A stretch of 64,000 nt of DNA from Bradyrhizobium sp. CCGUVB1N3 (GCF_024199925.1 NZ_JANADR010000001.1:2728001-2792000), one strand, 5' to 3'. Positions 7,956-17,900 are shown, counted from the stretch's first letter. Program-made: numbers and translations. The notes: a model not told the origin generated them from the letters alone.

Positions 7956-8726
7956 TTAGCGATGCGGATCCGGATAGACCAGGCTCCGCCAGCCGCCGCG
8001 GTCGAAGGGCTGCCACTGGCCCTCCTTCTGCGCCAGACGATCGGCCACCGCGTAGACCGCCGCAGGGTGGTGACCCATGCCGCAATGGCTGCTCTCGACC
8101 TCGATGCTCTCGGTCTCAGCACCCGCCTTCTCCATGCAGCCCTGCCAGGCGCAGACGCCGTCGGTACGGCTGAAGATCGCGGTGGTCGGCACCGGCGGCG
8201 GGACGGCGAGCTCGCCGCCGAAGCGCGGATCGACCTCGTCGGCCTTGCGACCGCTCGCCCATTCATAGACGCGCCAAGCATTGGTCGAGTGCGGATCGCC
8301 CGCAAAGGGGCTGCCGAGCGTGATCACCTGGCGCACGCGCTCCGGCATCATCTTGGCGAGCTGGCGCGCGTAGAGACCGCCGAGGCTCCAGCCGACCAGG
8401 CTGATCTTGCGACCATGGGTGTCGCTGAGCTCCTGAACGAGGTCGACCATCGCATGCTGCACGCCCGGGCGCAGGCCATAGTTGCGGCCCTGGCGCCAGC
8501 CGCTGACGGCATACCCCTTACCCTTGAGGAACGACCGCAGCGGCCGCGTGGAAACGTCGGATGCGACGAGGCCGGGCAGCACCAGCACCGGATGGCCGTC
8601 GCCACGCGCCGCGAGGCTGAGAAGCGGCAGCGCGCCGAGGAAGGCGCCGAGCTCGTGGATCGCCCGCCCCTCCAGAAACATCAGGGTGCGGGACGGCGGA
8701 CGCAGCGTCTGGGCAGTAGCGGTCAT
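7956..8726 (-). CDS. Alpha/beta hydrolase (lipase/acyltransferase-like)
   Basis: This 256-residue alpha/beta hydrolase contains HPVLVLPGLVASD and the nucleophile elbow SLVGWSLGGLYARQLA, followed by VITLGSPFAGDPHSTNAW, a pattern of bacterial lipases and of PGAP1/lecithin acyltransferase-like proteins. The C-terminal SSHCGMGHHPAAVYAVADRLAQ carries the likely catalytic histidine. The ATG at 8726 is preceded by AGAGGAAACGTTG, which decides it over a longer frame. A clear paralogue lies at 20963-21763. No signal peptide is seen. The substrate is unknown. Confidence 0.85.
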   Translation of the reverse strand: MTATAQTLRPPSRTLMFLEGRAIHELGAFLGALPLLSLAARGDGHPVLVLPGLVASDVSTRPLRSFLKGKGYAVSGWRQGRNYGLRPGVQHAMVDLVQELSDTHGRKISLVGWSLGGLYARQLAKMMPERVRQVITLGSPFAGDPHSTNAWRVYEWASGRKADEVDPRFGGELAVPPPVPTTAIFSRTDGVCAWQGCMEKAGAETESIEVESSHCGMGHHPAAVYAVADRLAQKEGQWQPFDRGGWRSLVYPDPHR

Positions 8727-8912
8727 CAACGTTTCCTCTGAAGGCACCGGCCGCGATGCCGGTGGATGGGCATGAATTCCAAGACGCCGGCTTCTTGATC
8801 GTTCCGCAGCGCAACATGAATCAGCTAGGCGGCCGGTTCCCGACATTCAAGCCGGTGAACACGGGAGCGACAATAGGCCCGCGCGTTAATGCTAACGGCC
8901 GTGACGCAAAAG

Positions 8913-10205
8913 TCACAGCAATCGAAGCAGGAATTCTACGGAGTAGAGCGTGAGGCCCGCGAGCCCGCCGATCAGCGAGCCGTTGAAGCGGATGTATTGC
9001 AGGTCGCGGCCGATGTTGATTTCGATCAGCGAAATCAACTGCGTCATATTCCACGACTTGACCTGGTCGGAGATGAAGGTCGAGACGCCGCTCTTCTGGT
9101 CGGCGATGAAGCTGCGCAGCACCGTGACCAGGCCTTTGTTGATTTCGCCGCGCAGCTCCGCATCGCCCGCGAGCGCCTCGCCGGCCGCGACGAACATTCC
9201 CGCGAGATGATGCTGGAGCACCTGCGTCTCGCCCGAGGCACTACGCTCGATGAAGGCGCGCGTGTTGGCCCACACTGTGCGCGCAAGATCAGCAAGTTCG
9301 GGCCGCGCCAGCAGATCCCGTTTCAGACCGTCGATGCGGTCAATATAGGTCTGGTCGGTGCCGAGCCGGTCGACGAAGGTCAGCACCATGCGATCGAACT
9401 CGCCGCGGAACGGATGCTTGGGATCACCGCGAACCTCCTCGAAGAAGGCGCTCGCGGACGCCACGATCTTGTTCACCAGAAACTTGTCGGCGCGATAGAG
9501 CCGAAGCAACGTCGGCAGCTCCGCACGCACCTTCTCGCGGATCATCGCCATGGTCTCCTTCCCCGTCAGCGTGTCGTGCATGACGCGCAGGAGATCGTCG
9601 AACAGGACCTGGTGCCGCCCCTCCGCCACGAAGCCGCGCAGCGTGCCGGCCGCGAGCGGCGCGAGATCGATGGCCTGGAGCTGCGAGGACATGCGGCGGA
9701 TGATGAAGGTCATCAGGCCCGAGCTTTCCGTTGCGGAGAAAGCCTCCGGCAACAGCCGCAGCGCAAAGCGCGCGAGATCGTCGCTGCGCTTGCGATCGCG
9801 CAGCCAGTCGGCAACGAAGGAGCCGAAGTCGATTTCCTTCAGCTTCGCCTCGACCGGACCCGCCTCGAGGAAATGCACCTGGATGAATTCGCCGAGCTTG
9901 TCGGCGATGCGGGCCTGATTGCTCTGGATGATCGCGGTGTGCGGAATCGGCAGGCCCAGAGGCCGCTTGAACAGCGCGACCACGGCGTACCAGTCGGCAA
10001 GGCCGCCGATGGTGGCGGCTTCCGCGAAGGCCGCGATGAAGCCGAATACGGGGTGCACGTTCAACAGCCATTTCGCGACCACGAACAGCCCGAGCGTCGC
10101 GGCCAGCACGAACGTCGCCAAGGCCTTGACGCGGCGCAACTCGGCCGCGCGTTCGGCGTCGCCGGGGGCGTCGAAGGAGAAGGTGGTTGGCACAGTCATG
10201 GGCAT
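8913..10205 (-). CDS. DUF445 family membrane-associated protein
   Basis: The 430-residue protein matches the DUF445 (YjiN-like) family. It has an N-terminal hydrophobic segment (TFVLAATLGLFVVAKWLL), the characteristic EAATIGGLADWYAVVALF motif, a long helical middle (HTAIIQSNQARIADKLGEFI), and a final hydrophobic segment (GSLIGGLAGLTLYSVEFLL) that anchors the C-terminus. The function of the family is unknown. Two in-frame ATGs (10205 and 10199) are available, neither with a strong ribosome binding site. The gene stands alone, with repeat B1 upstream of it. Confidence 0.88.
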   Translation of the reverse strand: MPMTVPTTFSFDAPGDAERAAELRRVKALATFVLAATLGLFVVAKWLLNVHPVFGFIAAFAEAATIGGLADWYAVVALFKRPLGLPIPHTAIIQSNQARIADKLGEFIQVHFLEAGPVEAKLKEIDFGSFVADWLRDRKRSDDLARFALRLLPEAFSATESSGLMTFIIRRMSSQLQAIDLAPLAAGTLRGFVAEGRHQVLFDDLLRVMHDTLTGKETMAMIREKVRAELPTLLRLYRADKFLVNKIVASASAFFEEVRGDPKHPFRGEFDRMVLTFVDRLGTDQTYIDRIDGLKRDLLARPELADLARTVWANTRAFIERSASGETQVLQHHLAGMFVAAGEALAGDAELRGEINKGLVTVLRSFIADQKSGVSTFISDQVKSWNMTQLISLIEINIGRDLQYIRFNGSLIGGLAGLTLYSVEFLLRLL

Positions 10206-10229
10206 GCAACTTAGCTTGCCGACCCTTGC

Positions 10230-10361
10230 GTGTCCCGGACGCGATGCAGCGCGTAGCGTTGCGTCGCTGAGCCGGGACCCAGAAAAGCAAGCAACCAGAT
10301 GGACCCCGGATCAGCAGTGCACCACGCCGCAAGGGCGGCGCGCTGCACTGCATCCGGGGAA
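10230..10361. repeat. Palindromic repeat, family B copy 1
   Basis: The element begins TGTCCCGGACGCGATGCAGC and contains GAGCCGGGACCCAG, then GGACCCCGGATCAGCAGTGC and its partner GCACTGCATCCGGGG. It consists of two nested hairpins built on CCCGG/CCGGG stems. Related copies are at 31601-31730 and 34428-34557. It occupies most of the gap between the phasin terminator and the DUF445 gene. Confidence 0.75.
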
Positions 10362-10369
10362 CGCAATCG

Positions 10370-10400
10370 GCAAAAAACAAAGGCCCGCCGAAGCGGGCCT
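10370..10400 (-). terminator. Rho-independent terminator of the phasin gene
   Basis: Read on the minus strand, a GC-rich stem GGCCCGC-TTCG-GCGGGCC (10382-10399) is followed by TTTGTTTTTTG (to about 10371). It lies about 35 bp beyond the phasin stop codon and is in the right orientation for that gene. Confidence 0.85.
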
Positions 10401-10433
10401 TAAGAACTCAGTTTCTCAACTTAGGCGCACACA

Positions 10434-10889
10434 TCAGGCGGTCTTGTTGTAGACCTTCGCGAAATTGTCCTGAGCGGACTTCGCGCCGTTGGCGGCGAGC
10501 TTGCCGAGATAGTCGGTGGTCGCCTTGGCGCGCGAGACGAACACTTCGCTGCGGGCACGGAGCAGGCCGGACTGGATCTCGACGGCTTCGCTGATCGACT
10601 TGGCCGAAGCGAGCTTGTCGATGCCGGAGAAGAACGCCTCGGCGTCCTCGTAGATCGCCTGCTGGATGTTGCGGCTGATCTTGCCGGCCTCGGAGACGGA
10701 ATCGGTCACCGCGTTCTCGATGGCGGCGGTCACCCGCTCGGAGCCAGCGAAAACCTCGGCAGCACGGTCCTTGGCGGTGTTGGCAGTCTTCTTGACGAAA
10801 TCGCGGGCAGCCTCGGGAACTTCCAGGTTCTGGATGTTCTTGAACGCGTCCTTGAAGCCCTCGAAAGCGGTATTGGTCTCGGTCGTCAT
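10434..10889 (-). CDS. Phasin family protein (PHA granule-associated)
   Basis: The 151-residue, almost entirely helical, alanine- and lysine-rich product contains MTTETNTAFEGFKDAFKN at the start, then ETVAIENAV-like and SEAVEIQSGLLRARSEVFVSR segments typical of the Phasin_2 family (the exact visible motif is VEIQSGLLRARSEVF). Phasins coat polyhydroxyalkanoate granules and control their size. The ATG at 10889 is preceded by GGAGAGAGACCCC. A rho-independent terminator follows the gene, and a promoter region with paired TGC-N3-GCA-like sites lies upstream. The nearby phaE-phaC operon supports the role. Confidence 0.9.
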   Translation of the reverse strand: MTTETNTAFEGFKDAFKNIQNLEVPEAARDFVKKTANTAKDRAAEVFAGSERVTAAIENAVTDSVSEAGKISRNIQQAIYEDAEAFFSGIDKLASAKSISEAVEIQSGLLRARSEVFVSRAKATTDYLGKLAANGAKSAQDNFAKVYNKTA

Positions 10890-10978
10890 GGGGTCTCTCT
10901 CCATCCTCAATTGTCTGAGCTATGGGCTCACCCCGTCCGGATTGGCCCGGGGCACGGCTTATATGGCATAGTTAATTG

Positions 10979-11006
10979 TGCGATGCAACAATCGTATTGC
11001 AGTGCG
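10979..11006. promoter_or_regulatory. Phasin promoter region, paired TGC-N3-GC(A/G) sites
   Basis: TGCGATGCA at 10979-10987 is a perfect TGC-N3-GCA dyad; TGCAGTGCG at 10998-11006 is a one-mismatch copy starting 19 bp further on. Both sit in the AT-rich tract about 90-120 bp upstream of the phasin start. PhaR repressors of alphaproteobacteria bind TGC/GCA-type dyads in front of phasin genes, so a PhaR site is plausible. The rest of the 235-bp gap holds no gene. Confidence 0.4.
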
Positions 11007-11124
11007 ATATCACTAAATCGTGATCAGCCTTAACGAGAGGCAACATGATGCCTCCCCAGGCATCGCCGGGCAGCGCTGCCTTTGTGCCGGTTGCCGGACG
11101 GCGCTTTCGTGCTGGGAGATGCTT

Positions 11125-11718
11125 CTAGTGCTGGACGGCGCCTGGCAGCCCATAGGCCTCCATCTGGGCCTGGACCTGCGCGATGTTGTGCCCGAGCACG
11201 ACGATGTCGTGGGTCTTGCCGCCGACATCCCGGACATGGTCGCGAAGCAGCGCCTCGGCCTTGAAGCCGAGGCTCTCGAACAGGGCGATCGCCGCCTGCT
11301 GGTCGACCGTCATCTGGACCGAGAGCTTTTCGAGGCCGGCACCAAGCGCGAGCGCAAAGGTCTCCTGCGACAGCGCCCGCCCGACCCCCTTCCCGCGGAC
11401 GTCCTGCGACACCACCATCCGGATCTCGCCGACATGGGGCGACCAGGAGTGGGGATCGCGCACCAGCGTGCCGCAGCCGACGACCTTTCCGTCCTTCACC
11501 GCGAGCAGGCTCGTGATCGCGCCGCGCTCGATCTCCTTGACCCAGGCCGACAGCACCTTCGGCTCGCTGATATTGCGCGGCAGGAACAACAGGTCATGCG
11601 TCGGCAGTGCCTTGCCGAAGGCAAGCACTGCGGGCTCATCGGCCGGCGACATCAGGCGAATCTCGATATCGCCCGCATCCGTCCTGACGTTACGCGGATA
11701 GGAACGCGCTTCACTCAT
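11125..11718 (-). CDS. GNAT family N-acetyltransferase
   Basis: The 197-residue protein shows the GNAT fold: IEIRLMSPADEPAVLAFG at the start, the strand-4 segment VGEIRMVVSQDVRGKGVG with the acetyl-CoA-binding R/Q-x-x-G-x-G/A loop, and LSVQMTVDQQAAIALFESLGF near the end. The acceptor is unknown. The ATG at 11718 overlaps the phaC stop as ATGA, so it is translated with phaC and may act on the PHA machinery or a metabolite linked to it; that is inference. Confidence 0.85.
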   Translation of the reverse strand: MSEARSYPRNVRTDAGDIEIRLMSPADEPAVLAFGKALPTHDLLFLPRNISEPKVLSAWVKEIERGAITSLLAVKDGKVVGCGTLVRDPHSWSPHVGEIRMVVSQDVRGKGVGRALSQETFALALGAGLEKLSVQMTVDQQAAIALFESLGFKAEALLRDHVRDVGGKTHDIVVLGHNIAQVQAQMEAYGLPGAVQH

Positions 11719-12797
11719 GTCGATCTCTTCCCCAGCCAGGTGTCCAGTTTCGGCCACAGCCGCTTGATCGCGTTGGCACCTGCGACGAGAGAGACGTGGC
11801 CGCCCTTCAGCATCACCTCTTCCTTGTCCTCGGACCCGATCTTCGTGATCAGATGCCTTGCGGCGTCATAAGGCACGATGTGATCATGCTCGGCGACCGC
11901 ATGCAGGATCGGCACCTTGATGTTCTCCAGCTTTGCCGCGCGTCCCCCCACCGACATGGTGCCGTTGAAGAGCTTGTTGTCCCACATCAGGTCCTTGGTG
12001 ATGGCGCGGAAATATTCGCCGGCGAGCGGTAGCGTGTCGGTCGCCCAGCGGTCGAACATCCGGTAGGATTTCACGAACTCGTCGTTCCAGATGTTCTCCC
12101 AGAGCTGGATCTGGCTCACGGTGCGCGAGGCCGGGCGCAGCATCTCGAAGGAGGAGAGAATCATCTCGGGTGGGACGTTGCCGACGCTGTCGACGAGACG
12201 ATCGACGTCGAAATAGCGGCGGTCCGAGAAATTCGAGAACAGCTTCATCTCGCGAAAGTCGATCGGCGTGGTGAAGCAGATCAGATTCTTCATCGGCCCG
12301 TCCTGAAAGATCGAGCCGTAGAGCAGCGACAGCACCCCGCCGAAACAATAGCCGATGACCGAGACGTCCTGCTCGCCGGAATCCTCTTGCACGCGGCGGA
12401 TGCAATCCGGGATGAAGTCGAGGACATAGTCCTCCATCGCCAGGCTCTTTTCCTCGGGCCGCGGCGCGGTCCAGTCGAGCATGTAGACGTCGTAGCCACG
12501 CTTCAGGAGAAACTCGATGAAACTTTGGCCCGGCACGAGATCGAGGATGTAGCCGCGGTTGGTGGTTGCCATCACGATCAGCACCGGCACGCGGTAGATC
12601 TCGTCCGACATCGGGCGGTAGTGATAGAGGCTCATCGTGCCGCGCGAATGCAGCACGTCCTTCGGCGTCGACCCGAGCGTGGGTCCGGAAGTCGAGAAAT
12701 ATTCGACGCCCTTGATGCTGCGCATGACGGCACGCTGCACCTCGGACTGGATGCGCTCCGGGATCTCTGCGAAATCAAGTCCCGTCGGCGCGTTCAT
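11715..12797 (-). CDS. phaC: Class III-like poly(3-hydroxyalkanoate) synthase catalytic subunit
   Basis: The 360-residue protein matches the short class III PhaC, which polymerises hydroxyacyl-CoA into PHA granules. The lipase-like box is GYCFGG with the nucleophile Cys151; the likely partners are Asp305 (AEHDHIVP) and His334 (KGGHVSL). YDVYMLDWTAPRPEE upstream is also typical. The ATG at 12797 overlaps the stop of the preceding phaE-like gene by ATGA, and its own stop overlaps the acetyltransferase start, so three genes are tightly coupled. Confidence 0.9.
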   Translation of the reverse strand: MNAPTGLDFAEIPERIQSEVQRAVMRSIKGVEYFSTSGPTLGSTPKDVLHSRGTMSLYHYRPMSDEIYRVPVLIVMATTNRGYILDLVPGQSFIEFLLKRGYDVYMLDWTAPRPEEKSLAMEDYVLDFIPDCIRRVQEDSGEQDVSVIGYCFGGVLSLLYGSIFQDGPMKNLICFTTPIDFREMKLFSNFSDRRYFDVDRLVDSVGNVPPEMILSSFEMLRPASRTVSQIQLWENIWNDEFVKSYRMFDRWATDTLPLAGEYFRAITKDLMWDNKLFNGTMSVGGRAAKLENIKVPILHAVAEHDHIVPYDAARHLITKIGSEDKEEVMLKGGHVSLVAGANAIKRLWPKLDTWLGKRST

Positions 12798-13174
12798 TTT
12801 TGCTCTCCGCCTTCAGGCGGCGGGCGCTTGGTGCGGGGCGGCCGCGGCGCCGCCCCTGCCTGCGACACGCCTGATCCGGCCGACATCTGGGTCAGCATCG
12901 ATCTGATCTCGCCGAGCTGGCCTTCGATGGATTGCAGCCGTTCGGCAATGCCGGTCATCTGCTCGCGGCTCGGCAGATTCATCGAGAGAAGGTATTTCTC
13001 CATGACGTCGCCGAATTGCTTCTGAGCACCCGCAGCAACGCCGCCGGCCCGGTTCATGGCCTGCGAGAATTCTGGCGTCTCCATCGCTTTGGTGGCGAAC
13101 GAGTTGAAGCCTTTCTCCATCTCGCCAATCATCTGCTGCCACAAGGCGACCGGATCGGTGATCTTGTCGGTCAT
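12794..13174 (-). CDS. phaE: Small PhaE-like subunit of class III PHA synthase
   Basis: The 126-residue protein is mostly helical (MIGEMEKGFNSFATKAMETP, then a coiled segment IAERLQSIEGQLGEIRSM) and ends in a proline/arginine-rich tail. It resembles the conserved end of PhaE, the non-catalytic partner of class III PhaC, but is about a third of the length of the classical protein. The ATG at 13174 is preceded by GGAGGACGCCG. The overlap with phaC makes a partner role likely; the symbol is given by context as much as by similarity. Confidence 0.7.
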   Translation of the reverse strand: MTDKITDPVALWQQMIGEMEKGFNSFATKAMETPEFSQAMNRAGGVAAGAQKQFGDVMEKYLLSMNLPSREQMTGIAERLQSIEGQLGEIRSMLTQMSAGSGVSQAGAAPRPPRTKRPPPEGGEQK

Positions 13175-13341
13175 CGGCGTCCTCCAGGTCGAGGGCTGTG
13201 TTGCCCTTCTTTTCCCGCCATACCACACCGTTGTGACGGGCGGGTCAACCCACGAGCGGCGGCCCGATGTCGCGCACGCGGCTTCTTTGCGGCGGCAAAC
13301 CGTGCGATACAACGCTGACTGCCAGCAAGGGGAACACGCCC

Positions 13342-14262
13342 GTGAATGCTTCCGCTCATCAGCCGCCGCAGATCGTCCGCGCCAACGGCATCGACATCTG
13401 CTACGAGATTTTCGGCAACGACAACGCCGAGCCTCTGCTGCTGATCATGGGGCTCGGTGCCCAGATGATCCACTGGGACGACGCCTTCTGCGAGCAGCTC
13501 GCCGCGCGTGGCTTTCGCGTGATCCGCTTCGACAATCGCGACATCGGCAAGTCCAGCCATCTGACCGGCGGCAAGCGGCTGACGCCATTCGAGCTGTTGA
13601 AGCTGCGCTTCCTGAAGATTCCGGTGGCCGCCACCTACAGGCTGATCGACATGGCCAGGGACACGGTCGGCCTGATGGACGCGCTCGGGATCAAGTCGGC
13701 GCATCTCGTCGGCGCCTCGATGGGCGGCATGATCGCACAGGAGATCACGCTGTCGTTTCCGCAGCGCGTGCGCTCGCTCACCTCGATCATGTCGACGACC
13801 GGCAATCCGCGCGTACCGCCGCCGACCCGCGAGGCGGCCGCCATGCTGATGGCGCCGCCACCGCGCAGCAAGGAGGAATTCATCGTGCGCTACGGCCAGA
13901 CCTGGAAGGTGCTGCGCGCCGGCCATTTTCCGGAGGAAGAAGCGCTCGATCCCAGCCGCGCCGAACGCGTATTCGCACGCGGGCTGAATCCGGCCGGCGT
14001 CGGGCGGCAGTTGCGCGCCGTGCTCGCCTCCGGCAGCCGCAAGGAACGCTTGCACAACGTCAAGACGCCGACGCTGGTCATCCACGGCACCGTCGATCCG
14101 CTGGTGCGCCCCGAAGGCGGCAAGGACACCGCGGCATCGATCCCCAACGCGACACTTCTGATGGTCGATGGCATGGGCCACGCACTGCCGATGCGCTTCT
14201 GGCCGCAGATCATCGACGCCGTCGACAAGCACGCGCATGGAGCGGCGGCGAAGGCGGCCTAA
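13342..14262 (+). CDS. Alpha/beta fold hydrolase
   Basis: This 306-residue alpha/beta hydrolase has the oxyanion-hole strand LLLIMGLGAQMIHWDD, the strand-helix FDNRDIGKSSH, the nucleophile elbow LVGASMGGMIAQE (Ser), a likely acid in TLVIHGTVDPLVRPEGG and the catalytic histidine in GMGHALP. The pattern is close to the aclacinomycin methylesterase/haloperoxidase-like group, but the substrate is unknown. A GTG at 13342 after AAGGGGAACACGCCC is preferred to an ATG 75 bp upstream. It is divergent from the phaE operon and converges on the spermidine synthase-like gene with a 4-bp overlap. Confidence 0.85.
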   Translation: MNASAHQPPQIVRANGIDICYEIFGNDNAEPLLLIMGLGAQMIHWDDAFCEQLAARGFRVIRFDNRDIGKSSHLTGGKRLTPFELLKLRFLKIPVAATYRLIDMARDTVGLMDALGIKSAHLVGASMGGMIAQEITLSFPQRVRSLTSIMSTTGNPRVPPPTREAAAMLMAPPPRSKEEFIVRYGQTWKVLRAGHFPEEEALDPSRAERVFARGLNPAGVGRQLRAVLASGSRKERLHNVKTPTLVIHGTVDPLVRPEGGKDTAASIPNATLLMVDGMGHALPMRFWPQIIDAVDKHAHGAAAKAA

Positions 14263-14933
14263 CCCTTCCTCGCGATCCAGATCACATGGCGCGCGCCACC
14301 ACCTTTTCCGGTGGCGCGGACGTTGACTTCGTTGACATCGAAACCTGCCGCACGAAGATGCCGTGAAAATTTCGCATGCGGCCCGGACGACCAGACCGCG
14401 AGCACGCCGCCCCGCCGCAGCGCCGTGTGGGCCATTTTCAACCCGGCGACATCGTACAAGGCGTCATTGGCCTTGCGGGTGAGGCCTTCCGGGCCATTGT
14501 CGACGTCCAGCAGGATCGCATCGAACCCGAGCGGATGCCGTTCGATCAACTGCCCAACATCCGTTTCACGGATATCAACGCGAGCGTCGTTGAGACTGTC
14601 GCCAAAAATCTCGGCCATCGGACCTCGCGCCCATGCCACCACGGCAGGGACCAGCTCGGCCACCACGATTTGCGCCTTGCTTCCGAGCACGGCGAGCGCC
14701 GCACGTAGCGTAAAGCCCATACCCAATCCGCCGATGAGGACGACGGGTTTGGCGACCTTCTCGATCTGTTTGGCCGCAAGCGTCGCGAGTGCGGCCTCCG
14801 AGCCCGACAGGCGGCTGTTCATCAGCTCGTTGGTGCCGAGCATGATGGAGAACTCCTTGCCGCGGCGCATCAGGCGAAGCTCGCCATCGGAGCCGGGTAT
14901 CCCGGCGGTATCGATTTTTTCCCAGGGAATCAT
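14259..14933 (-). CDS. Spermidine synthase-like methyltransferase-fold protein
   Basis: The 224-residue product has a Rossmann-type fold with LIGGLGMGFTLRAAL as the nucleotide loop, VVAELVPAVVAWARG, and the acidic DAILLDVDNGPEG, as in spermidine synthase-like proteins. It lacks the N-terminal beta-hairpin domain of true SpeE, so polyamine synthesis is doubtful. The ATG at 14933 (MIPWEKID) is chosen over a TTG six bases upstream. It converges with the upstream hydrolase gene and overlaps it by four bases. Confidence 0.8.
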   Translation of the reverse strand: MIPWEKIDTAGIPGSDGELRLMRRGKEFSIMLGTNELMNSRLSGSEAALATLAAKQIEKVAKPVVLIGGLGMGFTLRAALAVLGSKAQIVVAELVPAVVAWARGPMAEIFGDSLNDARVDIRETDVGQLIERHPLGFDAILLDVDNGPEGLTRKANDALYDVAGLKMAHTALRRGGVLAVWSSGPHAKFSRHLRAAGFDVNEVNVRATGKGGGARHVIWIARKG

Positions 14934-14963
14934 GCCCAAGGTTTAGCATGATCCGGCCGGCGG

Positions 14964-17900
14964 TTACCCACCCGCCCAGACGTCGAGCACGTAGCGGTTC
15001 TTGGTGCCCAGCTCCTCGATCCAGCGCGCGCCGGCGGCAGCGTCGCCGCCGCTCTTCTCGCGGTAGATCGCCACCAGCGCCGCCTTCACGTCGGGCTCCA
15101 TCTTGCCGCCATCGCCGCAGACATAGATGATCGCGCCCTGCTCGATCAGGCTCCACGCCTTGTCCTTCTGCGCGGCGAGGACGTGCTGCACATAGGTCTT
15201 CGGTCCATCGGCGCGCGAGAAGGCGGTGAGGAGCTCGGTGATGCCGCTCGCGGCCAATGCTTTCAATTCATCGGCATAGAGAAAATCCTGATCGGGGTGG
15301 CGGCAGCCGAAGAACAGCATCGCGGGTCCCAGAGCCGCCCCCTTGGTTTTCCGCGCGGCGCGCTCCTGGAGGAAGCCGCGGAACGGCGCTAGCCCCGTGC
15401 CTGGGCCGATCATGATGATCGGCACCGATGAATCATCCGGCAGGCGGAAGCCGGCCTTGGTCTCACGCACCGTGGCGTAGATCGTGTCGCCAGTTCGGCG
15501 ATCGCTGAGATAGTTCGAGCAGATGCCCTTGTAGATGCCGCGGCCCGATGCGGCCGGCCCACCGACCACACCGACGGTGACGCTGCATCGTGCCGGATCG
15601 ACCGACGGCGAGGACGAGATCGAGTAGTAGCGCGGCGCCAGCAGCGAGAGCATTTCGAGATAGGCATGGAACGGCAGCTCGCAGGCCGGATATTCGATCA
15701 GGAGATCGAATACCGATTTGCGCTTGGCCAGGATCTCGCTGCGGTAGCGCTCGCCGGCCTCCGCGTCGTCACCGACGAAGGCGAGCACCTTCGGTTTGGT
15801 CACCGGGCAGCGCGTGTGCTCCGACATGATCTGGATCTGCTTGCGCGTCGCGACCTGCTGGAGCTCGACGAAATCGGTGAGGAGCTGACCAACCGACACG
15901 CTCGCGCCGACCGGCAATTGCGCGCGGCGGCCTTCGGCCACCGCGAGCTTGATCTGGTCGGCGGGCAGGAAGCCGAAGCGGCGCGCAACTGCTTCAACCA
16001 GCGCAGGATCGTTGCGCGGCACCACGCTGAGATGGTCGCCGACGCGGTAGCTCGCGCCCTGCGGCAACTGCACCTCGATATGGCGCGTCGAGCGCTCGGA
16101 CGGGTTGGGACCGCTCTTGCTCTGGAGCTCGTCGTTGACCAGCACCCTCATCGCCGCCGTGCCGCCGAGCGCAGCGATCGCGTTGACCGCACCGGGTGCG
16201 ACCGGCTCGACCTTGTAGAGCGGCTCGTCGTCGGCGTTGCGGCTGAAATCCGCCGTCAGCCCCCACTCCTTCACGGCGGCCGGTGCGGCGGCGGCGAACC
16301 ATTTCTCGAACTGGCCGTCGAGATCGCTCCGCGCATCGCCCTCCCCGCGCGCATAGAGGCTGCGCGCGCCATGGGCCGAAAGCTGCTCGTCGATGAAGCG
16401 CGGCACGGATTGATAGGTGGCGGCCCAATCGCTGTTGCCGCAACCGAACACGGCGTAGCGCACCTTTGAAAGCGCGTCCTTCGGCATGTCGCCATGGAGC
16501 CATTTGACGAACTGCGTGGCATTGTCCGGCGGCGCGCCGTTGTAGGAGGCGCAGAAGATCAACACGCCGCCCTCCCCCGGCAGCTTGTCGGCGTACTCGT
16601 CCAGCGGCGCAAGCTTGCTGGCAAAGCCATTGACCTGTGCAAGATCGGCAACCCGCGTCGCCAGCTCTTCAGCCGTGCCGAGATTGGAGCCGTAAAGCAC
16701 CAGCAGCGGCGTGTTGTGACCGGGGCGCGTGGTGGCGCGTGGTGCAGCTGCGCCGGGACTCGTGGTCGCTGCCGCAGGGCCGGAATGGGCGCCGCGCTCG
16801 CGATCGGTGCGGGGGCGGACCTTGATCTTGAATCCTTCCGGTTTGATGGTCAGCGTTTCCTTCAGGTGCATCTGGTAGCGCTGGTGATCGTTCAGCCTGA
16901 AGCGCTGGAGGATCATGCCGAGCGCAAGCGCGGCCTCGTGCATGGCAAAGCCGCGGCCGATGCAGGCGCGCTGGCCATTGCCGAACGGCTTCCAGGCATT
17001 GACGGGGCGCTTGGCCTCCGCCTCGCGGCTGAAGTTCTCGGGATCGAAGGCATCTGGGTTCGGTCCCCAGATGCTGGGGTCGCGATGCAGCGCCGTCACC
17101 AGGATCGTTGTGAAGGTACCCTTCTTCAGCTTGTACTTGCCGCCACCGATGGTCTCGTCCTTCAGCGGCGAGATGCCGTAGGCCGGCGCCGGCGGCCACA
17201 GCCGTAGCGCCTCTTTCAAAACCTGCGTGATGTAGGTCAGCTGCGTTACCTGCTGATAGGTCGGCTTGGCATTGACGTCAGGACCGAAGACGCGGTCGAC
17301 CTCGTCATAGGCCTTCTTGAGAATGTCCGGGTGCTTGAGCAGCGCATAGATCGTGTAGGACAACAGGCCGCTGGTGGTCTCGTGTCCCGCAATCAGGAAC
17401 GTGTTGATCTGGTAGCGGATGTTGACGTCGTCGAGCTGCTCGCCGGTCGTGCGATCGACGCCGGTCATCATAGCCGCGAGCATGTCCTTCTTGTCGTCCG
17501 AACCTTCCGCGCTCTTGCGCCGCTCGGCGATGATCTCGTCGACCATCTTGTTCATGAAGGCGACGTCTTCGGCGAGAGTCTTCCGCCGCTTCTGCATCCA
17601 GAGCTGCTCGAACGGCAGGCCGCGGGTCATCATGATGGTTTCGAGCGAGCGCACCAGCGACTCGACGAAGGGATGGTAGTCGCGCCGGTAGAAGGAATTG
17701 AAGCGGTAGTCGAAGCCGCAGAGACCGATCGTATCAAGCGTCAGCGCGGTCATGTCGTGGACGACGTCGATCTCGTCGTCGGCGTTGAGCCGCTCCCATT
17801 TCTTGACGAGCTGCTCGGCGATATCGACCATGCTCGGATGATAGGACTGCATGGCCCGGTTGCCGAAGGGCTGGAGCAGGATGTTGTGGGCCTTGCTCCA

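Noticed and set aside
13267..13341. N-terminal extension of the 13342 hydrolase from an upstream ATG
   Set aside because: The added residues resemble no hydrolase N-terminus, and a GTG with an AAGGGG site gives the expected length.
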